From Acidobacteria bacterium UBA2994 (lineage in GTDB: Bacteria; Acidobacteriota; Vicinamibacteria; Vicinamibacterales; UBA8438), in the NCBI GenBank assembly GCA_002346545.1, contig DEAA01000003.1:1-38501 (forward strand): 38,501 nucleotides of DNA. Reading direction: 5' to 3'. Below, one piece after another: positions 1 to 8,009 of the stretch (position 1 is its first letter; each line of letters starts with the position of its first letter). The translations under genes and the position numbers were made by a program. The notes under the pieces were generated by a model. The model did no database searches. It had not been told where the DNA came from and was given only the letters and a program-made list of their open reading frames with translations.

Positions 1-2
1 CG

Positions 3-1766
3 TTGTCCTTGTCCGTGCTTTGTTGCGCCATCGGCCTGGCGTCGGTCTCGGTTCCGACAGCGACGGCTCAGTCGAGGGAGGCCGCTATCACCCCGGTGAC
101 CGACGCCGATCTTCAGGACCCCAATCCGGACGAGTGGTTGACCTGGCGGCGCACGCTCAACAGCTGGGGCCATAGTCCCCTCGACCAGGTCAACCGCGAC
201 AACGTCGGCACGCTCCGCATGGTCTGGACCCGCGGGCTGACGGCGGGGCTGCAGCAGGGTACACCGCTCGTCCGGGACGGTGTCATGTTCATGCCGAATC
301 CCCGCGACGTGGTGCAGGCGCTCGACGCAGTCACGGGCGACCTGATCTGGGAGCACCGCCGGGAGCGGCCCGACGATCTGGCGGACCATCTGAGTCGGGC
401 GCAGATGGACGCGAACCGCAACCTGACGATCTATGGCGACCGCATCATCGATACCAGCACCGACGGGCACGTGTTTGCCCTTGACGCGGCTACGGGTGAA
501 CTGGTCTGGGATACCGAGATTCTCGACCATCGTATCCATCCGGTGACGCAGACCTCCGGTCCGATTATCGCCAATGGGAAGGTCATTTCGGGGCGCAGCT
601 GCATGCCGAGCGGAGGACCCGAGGCCTGCATCATTGCCGCGCATGACGCCACCACCGGCGAAGAGCTGTGGCGTCGCCGGCTGATTCCAGGACCGGGCGA
701 GCTGGGTAACGAGACGTGGGGTAATGTGCCGTTCGAGCGGCGTGGCCACGTCGGGTCATGGATGGTGCCCAGCTACGATGCTGGGCTGAATCTGGTGCTG
801 GTGGGAACATCCGTAACTTCACCGGCGCCGAAGTTTCGGCTGGGAGGTGTCGAGAACAAGCACCTCTACCACAACTCTACGCTGGCGCTCGACGCTGACA
901 CCGGCGATATCGTTTGGTACTACCAGCATCTAAATGATCACTGGGACCTTGACCACCCGTTCGAGCGTCTCATCGTCGATACCGCGCTCAATCCCGACCC
1001 GTCGGCCGTGCAGTGGATCAGCCCGAACTTCCAATTGGGGGAGCGGCGTCGGGTGATGACCGGCATTCCTGGCAAAACCGGCATCATCTATACGCTCGAT
1101 TTGGCCACAGGCGAGTTCCTGTGGGCGACGCCGACCGTTATACAGAACGTGGTGAGCGACATTGACGGAGCGACCGGCGCCGTGACCGAGAACAGCGAGG
1201 TGGTGTTCACTGGACCTGGACAGCAGGTGTTGACGTGTCCGCATGCCAGCGGGGGGAAAGACTGGGAGACTGGTGCCTACAGCCCCGAGCGGAACGTCAT
1301 GTTCTTCCCGCTGCGGAACACCTGCTCGCGGATGCGGGCCACCGACGTCGAGACTGGTAATAACAACCTCTACGCCATTGATTGGCGCCGCGAGATTGCG
1401 CCGGGGACCGACAACGTTGGCACCGTTCGCGCCATCTCGGTGGAGACGGGCGAGACGCTCTGGATGTACGAGCAGCGGGCGGCGACGATGTCGCTATTGG
1501 CCACCGCCGGAGACCTGGTGTTCGGCGGCGATATCAACGGCCGGTTCCGCGCACTTGACCAGGACACGGGCGAGGTGCTCTGGGAGATCAATCTCGGCTC
1601 TGGGGTGACGGGATTTCCGGTGACCTACGCGGTTGATGGTATCCAGTATGTAGCCGTGAGCACCGGTACCAGTATCACTACGTCCGCTTTCGGGATGTTG
1701 ACACCGGAGCTCCGCCCCAGTACCGGAAACAATCTGTTTGTCTTTGCGTTGCCGTCGAAACGATGA
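3..1766 (+). CDS. Secreted PQQ-type beta-propeller dehydrogenase (5' end may be cut)
   Basis: The visible product has 587 residues. It opens with a hydrophobic signal segment ending near TATAQS and continues with repeated beta-propeller blades of the PQQ type, for example LDAVTGDLIWEHR, LDAATGELVWDT, LDADTGDIVWYY and ISVETGETLWMY. It aligns well with the product at 9127-11238 (shared blocks ITPVTDA, WLTWRRT, SPLDQ) but has no heme c domain at its N-terminus. The adjacent Cys-Cys pair of methanol and ethanol dehydrogenases is absent. The likely role is periplasmic oxidation of an alcohol, sugar or aldehyde using pyrroloquinoline quinone; the substrate cannot be read. The first codon here is TTG, two bases from the window edge, so the true start may lie upstream. 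It converges on the gene at 1832-2782. Confidence 0.85.
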   Translation: MSLSVLCCAIGLASVSVPTATAQSREAAITPVTDADLQDPNPDEWLTWRRTLNSWGHSPLDQVNRDNVGTLRMVWTRGLTAGLQQGTPLVRDGVMFMPNPRDVVQALDAVTGDLIWEHRRERPDDLADHLSRAQMDANRNLTIYGDRIIDTSTDGHVFALDAATGELVWDTEILDHRIHPVTQTSGPIIANGKVISGRSCMPSGGPEACIIAAHDATTGEELWRRRLIPGPGELGNETWGNVPFERRGHVGSWMVPSYDAGLNLVLVGTSVTSPAPKFRLGGVENKHLYHNSTLALDADTGDIVWYYQHLNDHWDLDHPFERLIVDTALNPDPSAVQWISPNFQLGERRRVMTGIPGKTGIIYTLDLATGEFLWATPTVIQNVVSDIDGATGAVTENSEVVFTGPGQQVLTCPHASGGKDWETGAYSPERNVMFFPLRNTCSRMRATDVETGNNNLYAIDWRREIAPGTDNVGTVRAISVETGETLWMYEQRAATMSLLATAGDLVFGGDINGRFRALDQDTGEVLWEINLGSGVTGFPVTYAVDGIQYVAVSTGTSITTSAFGMLTPELRPSTGNNLFVFALPSKR

Positions 1767-1780
1767 ACACGTGTTCATCG
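1761..1780. repeat. Perfect 20-bp palindrome between convergent genes
   Basis: The sequence CGATGAACACGTGTTCATCG equals its own reverse complement. It overlaps the TGA stop codon of the upstream quinoprotein gene (1764-1766) and lies 52 bases from the end of the convergent gene at 1832-2782. As RNA it folds into a short GC/AT-mixed hairpin without a U-tract, so it could serve as a bidirectional terminator or 3'-end structure. As DNA it could be a dimeric regulator site. The palindrome is certain; the role is open. Confidence 0.8.
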
Positions 1781-1831
1781 AGCTAGCGATTCACTTAACG
1801 CTGCTTCTACCGTCGGCCTGCGAGGTTTCAC

Positions 1832-2782
1832 TTAAGGTGCCGCAGGAGGCTCGATCCACTTACAGCCGAGCGTGGCTTCTGGGCCTGCGTCGTAGCAGGC
1901 CTCGATGGCCGCGTAGTCGTCGGCCATTGAGCCCGGCGCGTTCGGTGGCATGAAGTCGTTGACGTGATACTCGCCGGCGTCCAGGAACCGTCTTGGATCA
2001 GGAGCCCGGTGGCAGGTGGTGCAACCGTTACCTTCGATGTGTACCGTGCGCCGGTCCCACTCGGGGCCGCCGATGATCCAGTACGGCGCATTGGCGCCGC
2101 CTAGCTCGGGAATGACCGGCTCGCCCGGGTCCTCGGGCCAGCGCGCGCTGTCGATCCAGGGATCGTGGATGAACGGATCCGCCTGGTGACACCGGGTGCA
2201 TTGGATGGGGGGTGGCATGAATGCCGCATCGAAGCCGGGATCGTCCGGGCCAGGTAGCTTCCCGCTGAGGATGCCCTGGGCGTCGAACTCGAGTAGATCC
2301 GGCTGAGGATTCGGGCGGTCGGGGTCGGCGTCTGGCGCTTCGAAGAAGGCGGTGGCGCCGGTTCGTTTGTTGTGCCCGATCATCTGCACCGAGAGGATGC
2401 GGCGTTCGTAGAGCTCGACTCCGGCCGAACGGCAGAAGTACACCCACACAACGTCGGGTAGCGGCTCACCAACGCTGTCTCGGCCTGCGAGCCGGTTAAC
2501 CCGTGAGCCGACGTAGCAGCTGCCACGAAAGTCGGGGTTGTCGCAGGCAAAGCGCTCCTGGTCCTCGAACACCTCGACGCCGTCGACATGAATCGGCACC
2601 CGCACGCCCAAGCCGCAGTCGACGGTTGGCACCACGCCGAGCTCAGAATCAACCATCCGTGCATACTCTGACGCCGTCTCCGGCATGTTCTCGGCCGGCA
2701 GGTATTGTGCGGCGCCGTGGCCGGCCAGGACCAGAGCGGGAAGAATTAGTGCGGTGGCGGCGAGCGGACGAAGGTATCGCAT
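1832..2782 (-). CDS. Secreted diheme c-type cytochrome-like protein
   Basis: This 316-residue protein begins with a signal peptide (MRYLRPLAATALILPALVLAGHGAAQ). It carries two heme c motifs, CTRCH at residues 195-199 and CTTCH at 254-258. The N-terminal half (about 30-180) has Cys at 56, 80, 89 and 117, suited to disulfides in an exported domain that I do not recognise. A C-terminal ACYDAG...LGCKW segment carries two further Cys. The protein probably shuttles or stores electrons in the periplasm next to the quinoproteins. It lies 94 bases downstream of the PWG-family gene at 2877-3772 on the same strand and may be cotranscribed with it. The start is ATG at 2782; no strong ribosome site precedes it. 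Heme attachment is strongly supported; the partner is inferred. Confidence 0.8.
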   Translation of the reverse strand: MRYLRPLAATALILPALVLAGHGAAQYLPAENMPETASEYARMVDSELGVVPTVDCGLGVRVPIHVDGVEVFEDQERFACDNPDFRGSCYVGSRVNRLAGRDSVGEPLPDVVWVYFCRSAGVELYERRILSVQMIGHNKRTGATAFFEAPDADPDRPNPQPDLLEFDAQGILSGKLPGPDDPGFDAAFMPPPIQCTRCHQADPFIHDPWIDSARWPEDPGEPVIPELGGANAPYWIIGGPEWDRRTVHIEGNGCTTCHRAPDPRRFLDAGEYHVNDFMPPNAPGSMADDYAAIEACYDAGPEATLGCKWIEPPAAP

Positions 2783-2876
2783 GAGATGTCTTGTGGCTGT
2801 GTCGCCAGCATCCTACCCGATCGGGCTGGTTGGGTACAGGCGCCGTCGCAGGGGGCGCAATGCCAGGGGAACCCGC

Positions 2877-3772
2877 CTATTGGTCCAGGGCGCGCGCCGT
2901 CTCGAGCATGTGCGTGAGGCTGACGTTCCCCTCATGGCAGGCATACTCAAACAATGGGGCCTCGGACCGCTTCATGGGGACCCGCGCGGTCCAGGTCGTG
3001 GCCCACATCTTCGGGTCGTTCACGGTGAACTCGTATTGCAGGGTGTCGCCGATCCGGGTGAACCGCTCGACTAGCTGGCTCGGCTCGACGCCCAACATCG
3101 CCAATTCGCCATCGAAATTGGCAGACTCCACGACCAACGTGTCGCCATCCCAGCGCCCGCGGCCGTTGCCGCCGAACTGCGGAAGCCCTGAGCTGGGGCG
3201 TCCGTCCAGCGGGATGATCCGCACGAAGTGCACGCTCTCGGCCAGGAGGGCAACGACGTCGGGGGTCTGAAAGATCTGGACGTTGTTGTTGTACGGCTCG
3301 GGGATGAACGGAAAGCCGATGGTGCCGAGGCATCGGTCGAGAAGATTGAGCTGCGTGTAGGTGACGAACGGTTGCTCGGCGTAGGAACCGATCGCGGCCC
3401 GAGATCTTGCGACGGCGCCGAGAACCGTTGGAGGGTAGCGCCCGGTGGGTGGGTCGATGATGAGGGAACTGCGACGGTCGTCGACGACGTCGGTGCCCCG
3501 GTCGACGAACGCACGCTGGAAGGGTGGGGCGAAGCGTTCCCGGGCGTCCTGTACGCTTCTGACGTAGGCCTCGGCCTCCGACAAGATAGCCAGATTCCGG
3601 TGGGTGTCCGGCCGCGAGAGCGGGGTCAGCGAGCGGCAGTCCCAGATTCCGCCAAGAATCCGGCCCCCCCCCACGGGGTACGCGGCGTCTCCGTGGCCTG
3701 GCTTCTGACAAGGCCTGCGCTCAGAAGCAGCACGGGTGCCAGCAGCCCCAGCATGGCGAGGTGGCGTCGCAT
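2877..3772 (-). pseudogene. Secreted PWG/CHEGN-family protein, frameshifted at a nine-G tract
   Basis: Two reading frames together make one family member. From ATG at 3772 the first frame gives a signal peptide (MRRHLAMLGLLAPVLLLSAG) and the family start ETPRTPWGG. The second frame, running to the stop at 2877, gives LGGIWDCRSLTPL, SLIIDPPTGRYP, PYNNNVQIFQ, DGDTLVVESANF and the family end FEYACHEGN. The frame changes inside nine consecutive G residues of the coding strand (C at 3664-3672 on the plus strand). Seven G would restore the exact spacing of the intact paralogue at 8010-9008; ten G would also restore frame. It may be a slipped homopolymer in sequencing, a phase-variable tract or a recent pseudogene. 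The function of the family is unknown. Confidence 0.75.
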
Positions 3773-4081
3773 GATGATTCTCACGATACCTCAGCATGCT
3801 TCCTGCGGCTCGACGGTGTCTTTGTCTCACCGTTTGTCGATAGCTCATGCCTAGACAGCACGCGGGTCAGGTGGTCAGTGCAGCAAAGTCCTGCAATAGA
3901 GAACATGTTTTCTCTTTGGGCGATGACTGGATCGACGGAATAATGGAGAAGGTGGTTAATTGGTTTGTCTGGAGTCCTGTCGCAACCAAGTCAGCGGTGC
4001 GGTAGGCACTGTCACGGAAAACTGATCAAGTTAGTGGCCGCAGCTCTTCGAGACGCGACGTAGCTATAAGGAGGAACACAT
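3773..4081. other. Divergent intergenic region with a small inverted repeat
   Basis: This 309-base stretch separates the leftward PWG-family gene from the rightward gene at 4082. No convincing gene was seen. It contains AGAGAA-CATGTT-TTCTCT at 3898-3915, a six-bp inverted repeat that could be a regulator site, and a strong ribosome site AAGGAGG just before 4082. No clear -35/-10 pair was identified. Confidence 0.45.
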
Positions 4082-4324
4082 ATGGCAGTTGATGTGAATA
4101 AGACTTTAAAGTCGGCACTGGCCGCGCTGGAGTCGCAGCGAGCCGAGATCGACAGACAGATCGCCGGTATCCAGGCGGTGCTCGGTGCCACGAGCAAGGC
4201 TACGGTCGCAAGCCGTCCCCGACGGAAGCGCCGGAAACTAACTGCGGCGGAGAAAAAGGCAATTTCGCGCCGGATGAAAGCTTCCTGGGCTAAGCGAAAA
4301 TCAGCGTCCAAGCGTAGCCGGTAG
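4082..4324 (+). CDS. Small basic coiled-coil, probable DNA-binding protein
   Basis: This is an 80-residue protein with an excellent ribosome site (AGGAGG, 6 bases before ATG). Residues 5-40 form a helix likely to be a coiled coil (TLKSALAALESQRAEIDRQI). They are followed by a strongly basic stretch PRRKRRKLTAAEKKAISRR and the tail MKASWAKRKSASKRSR. The RRKLTAAEKKAIS...SWAKRK pattern recurs in small proteins of Acidobacteriota and Planctomycetes and resembles histone H1-like or AT-hook tails. That comparison is from memory of the pattern, not a search. It has no signal peptide, so it likely binds nucleic acid in the cytoplasm. It stands alone upstream of the quinoprotein at 4413; whether it regulates the region is unknown. 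Confidence 0.75.
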   Translation: MAVDVNKTLKSALAALESQRAEIDRQIAGIQAVLGATSKATVASRPRRKRRKLTAAEKKAISRRMKASWAKRKSASKRSR

Positions 4325-4412
4325 TCTTGAAGGACCGAGCGCTTCTCCGCGTCGGCCGTCCTTACTTGGGCTGATACACTCGCGGCGATCCGAGTTGTTC
4401 GGGTGGCCGCTT

Positions 4413-6443
4413 ATGTCACATAACCCCGTGCGTTCGTTCGTTGTGACGCTCGCCGTTGTCACAGCCGGGAGTGTCGCGTCTTGGTCTGAGCGCGCCTATG
4501 CTGGCCAGCACGGCGCGCTCGGCGGCGAGTGGCGTAGCTATGCCGGCGATGCCGGCAGCACTAAGTACTCGCCGCTCGACGAGATAACAACTGAGAACTT
4601 CGGCGCTCTCGAACTGTCGTGGCGCTGGGTCTCGGTAGACGGTAAGCTCGACCTCGACGCGCTCCGCGATCGTTACCCGGCCCTCCGGGTAGCCAACGAC
4701 ACTGCCAATATCAGCATCAATGGGCTGAAGGGCACGCCCCTGATGGTGGGCAATACGCTCTATTTGAGTACACCGCTGTCGCAGGTGGCTGCGATCGATG
4801 CCGCGACTGGTCAGACCCGCTGGGTGTACGACCCACGAAGCTATGCAGCCGGCATACCGATCATGGTGCTCGGTTTCAGTAACCGCGGTCTGGCGTACTG
4901 GAGCGACGGCGAGCGTGGGCACGTCATCTGGGCTACCGGCGATGCCATGATGCACGCCGTCGACGCGGTCACCGGCGTGCCGGTAACCGGGTTCGGCGAG
5001 AACGGCAGCGTCGACCTGATGCGGGGCATCTCACGGGCTCGCCGTGACCCGCCTCCCATCAACTACTCGGTCACCTCACCGCCAGTGGTGTGCAACGACG
5101 TGGTCGTCGTCGGGTCGGCTGTCTCGGACCAGCCTCGCTTCATGGAGTCACCGCCGGGCCATGTGCGCGGGTTCGATGCCCGGACGGGCGCGTTACGCTG
5201 GACGTTTCACACCGTGCCGCAGCCCGGCGAGTTCGGTCACGACACCTGGGAGGCGGGGGCGGCCTCCTACAGCGGGAATGCCAACGTCTGGACCATGATG
5301 AGCGCTGATCCCGAGCTGGGCTATGCCTACTTGCCGGTCGGCAACGCCACCAACGATCACTACGGCGGGCATCGTCCCGGTGCCAATTTGTTCGCGAACA
5401 GCCTGGTGGCGGTCGATTGCGCGACAGGGCAGCGTGTTTGGCACTTTCAGATGGTGCATCACGACCTCTGGGACTACGACCCGCCCGCGGCGCCTAATCT
5501 GGTCGACATCACCGTGGACGGCCGCCGGGTGCCGGCAGTGGCGCAGGTCACCAAGCACGCCTTCACCTTCGTCTTCGATCGGGTCACCGGCGATCCAGTC
5601 TGGCCCATTGAGGAGCGCGCCGTCTCACCTTCGACGGTGCCGGGAGAGTGGACGTCGCCCACCCAGCCGTTTCCAACCAAGCCGCCGTCGTTCGATCGGC
5701 AGGGTGTCACCGTCGACGATCTGATCGACTTCACGCCCGAACTGCGGGCTGAGGCGGTCGATCTCCTGGATGGCTATTTGTACGGACCGATGTTCACTCC
5801 GCCGTCGCTGATCGGCACAGGTCCGGACGACACGAAGGGGACCATCGCCCTGCCTGGCTACATCGGCGGGGCCAACTGGAACGGCGCCGCCGCCGATCCC
5901 GAGACCGGAATTCTGTATGTGCCGTCGATTACCCAGCCGATTATCCCGGCTCTGGTTCAGCTTGGGCCGGACCAATCGAACTTGCGGTACTCTCGCGGGC
6001 AGATGCGGCCACCTGGCGGACCAGACGGGCTGCCGCTGTTCAAGGGGCCGTATGGGCGGATCACGGCCATCGATCTCAACCGCGGCGAGATCGCCTGGCA
6101 GCGTCCCAATGGCCTGGGATCGCCGGCCGTTCGGGACCATGCCCGCCTGCAAGAGGTTGATCTGCCACCGCTGGGCAGCGGGCGAGACTTTCTGTTGGTG
6201 ACCCCCACCCTGCTGATCAGTGCGCAGCAGACGCCTGGCGCGGGTGGCGGGTGGGTGCTGGCCGGCCGGGACAAGGCCACGGGCGATGTGGTGGCCGAGA
6301 TTCCGCTACCGGGCCGCTCCATCGGGGCTCCCATGACCTACGAGGTCGGCGGCCGGCAGCACATTGCGGTGACGATACGCGGCCCACGCGACGCTCCTCC
6401 CGAGCTGATCGCGCTGGCGCTGCCGCGGGACGGAGGGGTGTGA
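4413..6443 (+). CDS. Secreted PQQ-dependent dehydrogenase, glucose-dehydrogenase-like
   Basis: This 676-residue protein has a signal peptide (MSHNPVRSFVVTLAVVTAGSVASWSERAYAG) and a full beta-propeller. Characteristic blocks are WRSYAGDAGSTKYSPLDEI near the mature N-terminus, PPGHVRGFDARTGALRWTFH, FGHDTWEAG, HHDLWDYDPPAAPNL, FDRVTGDPVWPIEER, PTQPFPTKP and a C-terminal PMTYEVGGRQHIAV. These are typical of PQQ dehydrogenases related to membrane glucose dehydrogenase but without its N-terminal membrane helices, so a soluble periplasmic enzyme is expected. ATG 4413 is preferred over the in-frame TTG at 4395 because it opens the signal peptide directly. Its stop codon overlaps the start of the RidA-like gene by one base (TGATG), implying translational coupling. 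It is a close paralogue of 11615-13567. Confidence 0.9.
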   Translation: MSHNPVRSFVVTLAVVTAGSVASWSERAYAGQHGALGGEWRSYAGDAGSTKYSPLDEITTENFGALELSWRWVSVDGKLDLDALRDRYPALRVANDTANISINGLKGTPLMVGNTLYLSTPLSQVAAIDAATGQTRWVYDPRSYAAGIPIMVLGFSNRGLAYWSDGERGHVIWATGDAMMHAVDAVTGVPVTGFGENGSVDLMRGISRARRDPPPINYSVTSPPVVCNDVVVVGSAVSDQPRFMESPPGHVRGFDARTGALRWTFHTVPQPGEFGHDTWEAGAASYSGNANVWTMMSADPELGYAYLPVGNATNDHYGGHRPGANLFANSLVAVDCATGQRVWHFQMVHHDLWDYDPPAAPNLVDITVDGRRVPAVAQVTKHAFTFVFDRVTGDPVWPIEERAVSPSTVPGEWTSPTQPFPTKPPSFDRQGVTVDDLIDFTPELRAEAVDLLDGYLYGPMFTPPSLIGTGPDDTKGTIALPGYIGGANWNGAAADPETGILYVPSITQPIIPALVQLGPDQSNLRYSRGQMRPPGGPDGLPLFKGPYGRITAIDLNRGEIAWQRPNGLGSPAVRDHARLQEVDLPPLGSGRDFLLVTPTLLISAQQTPGAGGGWVLAGRDKATGDVVAEIPLPGRSIGAPMTYEVGGRQHIAVTIRGPRDAPPELIALALPRDGGV

Positions 6444-7642
6444 TGACAATCCGAATTGGCGTGGCGCTCGGCGCCCTGGTGTTCGCTTCGACGCCGATCC
6501 AGGCGCAGGTCGAAAAGCAGTTCATCAACCCGGCGGGCGGGTTCACCCAGGTGGTGACTGCCGAGGACCGGGGCGTGACGACCATCTATGTTTCAGGCCA
6601 GGTGGGCAGCGGGTCGACCCTGCAGGAGCATGCCGAGTCGGCGTTCGCTGGCGTGGCGTCGCAGCTTGAGGCGGCCGGCGCGACCATGCGCGATGTCGTC
6701 AAGATTCGGATCTACGTTACCGATTTCCACCCGTCGGAGTACGGCGTAATCAGCGAGGCGCGGCTGGCTGCCTTTCCAGAGGACGCCTGGCCGGCTAGCA
6801 CCATGATTGGCGTGAACGCGCTCGCCGCAGAGAACTTCAGGGTGGAGATCGAAGCCACAGCAGTGGTGGCCGAGCCGGACGCTGACTTTGAGCTGGCCCG
6901 CATCGGTCCCTCCAGAGGTTTCAACCAGGCGGTCATCGTGCGCCACGGCGCGGTGAAGACGATCTGGATTGCCGGTCAGGTGGGGCAGGGCGATACCCTG
7001 ACCGAGCAGACGCGCGTCGTGCTCGACCGAGTATCGCAGCGCCTCGAAGCCGCCGGCGCGACGATGGCCGACGTCGTCAAGTCGAACACCTACATCGTCG
7101 ACTTCGATCCAGACACGCAGCTGCAAGCGTTCGCGGAGGGCCGGACGGGAGCCTATGGCGACAACCCGCCTTCGAGCACATTGATCGGCATCGACCGGCT
7201 GGTGAACGACTCGATGCAGATCGAGGTGGACGCGGTTGCGGTGGTGGATGAGAGCGAGCACACCGAGCGCGTCACGACGGAGCACCTCGACCCGGCTGGC
7301 TCTTTCACCCAGGTGGTAACGGTGCGCGGCGCCGGCGCCAAGACCATCTATGTATCCGGACAGGTGGGGCAGCCGGGTGATTCTCTGGAAGCCCAGGCAG
7401 TGCAGGCGTTCGCCGGCATGAAGGAACGGCTGGCGCTGGCCGGGGCGGCCCCAGAAGACCTGGTTAAGGTCCTCTACTACATCCCTGGCTACACCCCTGG
7501 GAACGCCGGCATCGGTGCCGCGCGCGAGGCGAACGACTGGCCCACCGACAACCCGCCTGCCGCGACGTTGCTCGGTATCCACTCGCTATTCTCGTCCACG
7601 GCGACATTCGAATACGAAGGCATCGCGGTTGTAGACCCTTAG
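6443..7642 (+). CDS. Secreted protein of three tandem RidA (YjgF/UK114) domains
   Basis: This 399-residue protein consists of a signal peptide (MTIRIGVALGALVFASTPIQAQ) followed by three RidA-fold repeats at about 25-143, 148-269 and 275-398. Each repeat shows the family pattern: FTQVV or FNQAV, then KTIYVSGQVG or equivalent, LEAAGATMxDVVK, and a final beta strand ending in AVV. RidA proteins normally form trimers of one domain and hydrolyse reactive imines or enamines. Here a single chain could supply all three subunits. The Arg that RidA enzymes keep in the PARS/T motif is replaced in every repeat (PAST at 117-120, PSST at 243-246, PAAT at 372-375), so classical deaminase chemistry is doubtful. 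The start ATG overlaps the upstream dehydrogenase stop, so the two products are probably made in step. Confidence 0.88.
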   Translation: MTIRIGVALGALVFASTPIQAQVEKQFINPAGGFTQVVTAEDRGVTTIYVSGQVGSGSTLQEHAESAFAGVASQLEAAGATMRDVVKIRIYVTDFHPSEYGVISEARLAAFPEDAWPASTMIGVNALAAENFRVEIEATAVVAEPDADFELARIGPSRGFNQAVIVRHGAVKTIWIAGQVGQGDTLTEQTRVVLDRVSQRLEAAGATMADVVKSNTYIVDFDPDTQLQAFAEGRTGAYGDNPPSSTLIGIDRLVNDSMQIEVDAVAVVDESEHTERVTTEHLDPAGSFTQVVTVRGAGAKTIYVSGQVGQPGDSLEAQAVQAFAGMKERLALAGAAPEDLVKVLYYIPGYTPGNAGIGAAREANDWPTDNPPAATLLGIHSLFSSTATFEYEGIAVVDP

Positions 7643-7739
7643 GCGTCAGAGACCGCCAGAGGTTGTCGGCTGGGCGTGTCTGTCGCTCACGCCGTTGACC
7701 GCTCGGTGCGTGGGTCGACGCTAGCCGACGGCGAGTTGG

Positions 7740-7925
7740 GCTAGAGGGCTCGACGAAGATGGCCGCCGAGGCGAACACTAGTGCGAGCAGCAGTAGCAAG
7801 AACACCGCCCACGCGATTCTAGTCGCCTAATTCTGGAACGGCGCCACCGAGAAGAACGCCGGAAGCTCGTTGAATACCTGTCGGGCGAAGTAGGTGAAGA
7901 TCGGCAGTGCGGCTAGGCTAAGTGA
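7740..7925 (-). pseudogene. Relic resembling the C-terminus of phosphate permease PstA
   Basis: Read leftward from 7925, one frame gives SLAALPIFTYFARQVFNELP, a short segment ending FQN, an in-frame TAG, and then ATRIAWAVFLLLLLALVFAS, a membrane helix, followed by AAIFVEP. The order (LP-x-hydrophobic-x-Y, a periplasmic loop, A-x-x-x-AWA and a last helix) resembles the end of PstA-type ABC permeases. There is a stop upstream, no start codon, and no matching sequence beyond the helix. It is probably a decayed gene tail, but the resemblance rests on about 50 residues. The rest of 7643-8009 holds no gene that I can support. Confidence 0.35.
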
Positions 7926-7926
7926 G

Positions 7927-7979
7927 AGTCTTTAGCGAAGACTTTGCAGGGAAAAGTACAGGTTGGACTTCGCTATAAT
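7927..7979 (+). promoter_or_regulatory. Candidate -10 box with overlapping inverted repeats
   Basis: TATAAT at 7974-7979 lies 30 bases before the start at 8010. An 8-bp inverted repeat, TAGCGAAG (7933-7940) and CTTCGCTA (7968-7975), overlaps it. A second short repeat, AGTCTT (7927-7932) and AAGACT (7938-7943), shares the left arm. Nothing at a 16-18 base spacing looks like a good -35 box, which would suit a promoter needing an activator or repressor at these repeats. The repeats are certain; the regulatory role is inferred. Confidence 0.4.
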
Positions 7980-8009
7980 CGGCCAGTGACTAGGGAATGA
8001 GGAGCGACG

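Noticed and set aside
1..1766. Methanol or ethanol dehydrogenase as the specific identity of the first quinoprotein
   Set aside because: The adjacent Cys-Cys disulfide typical of those enzymes is missing, so only the general PQQ-type call is safe.
3228..3854. 208-codon plus-strand frame over the frameshifted PWG-family gene
   Set aside because: Conserved family blocks are on the minus strand; the plus frame has no match to anything I know.
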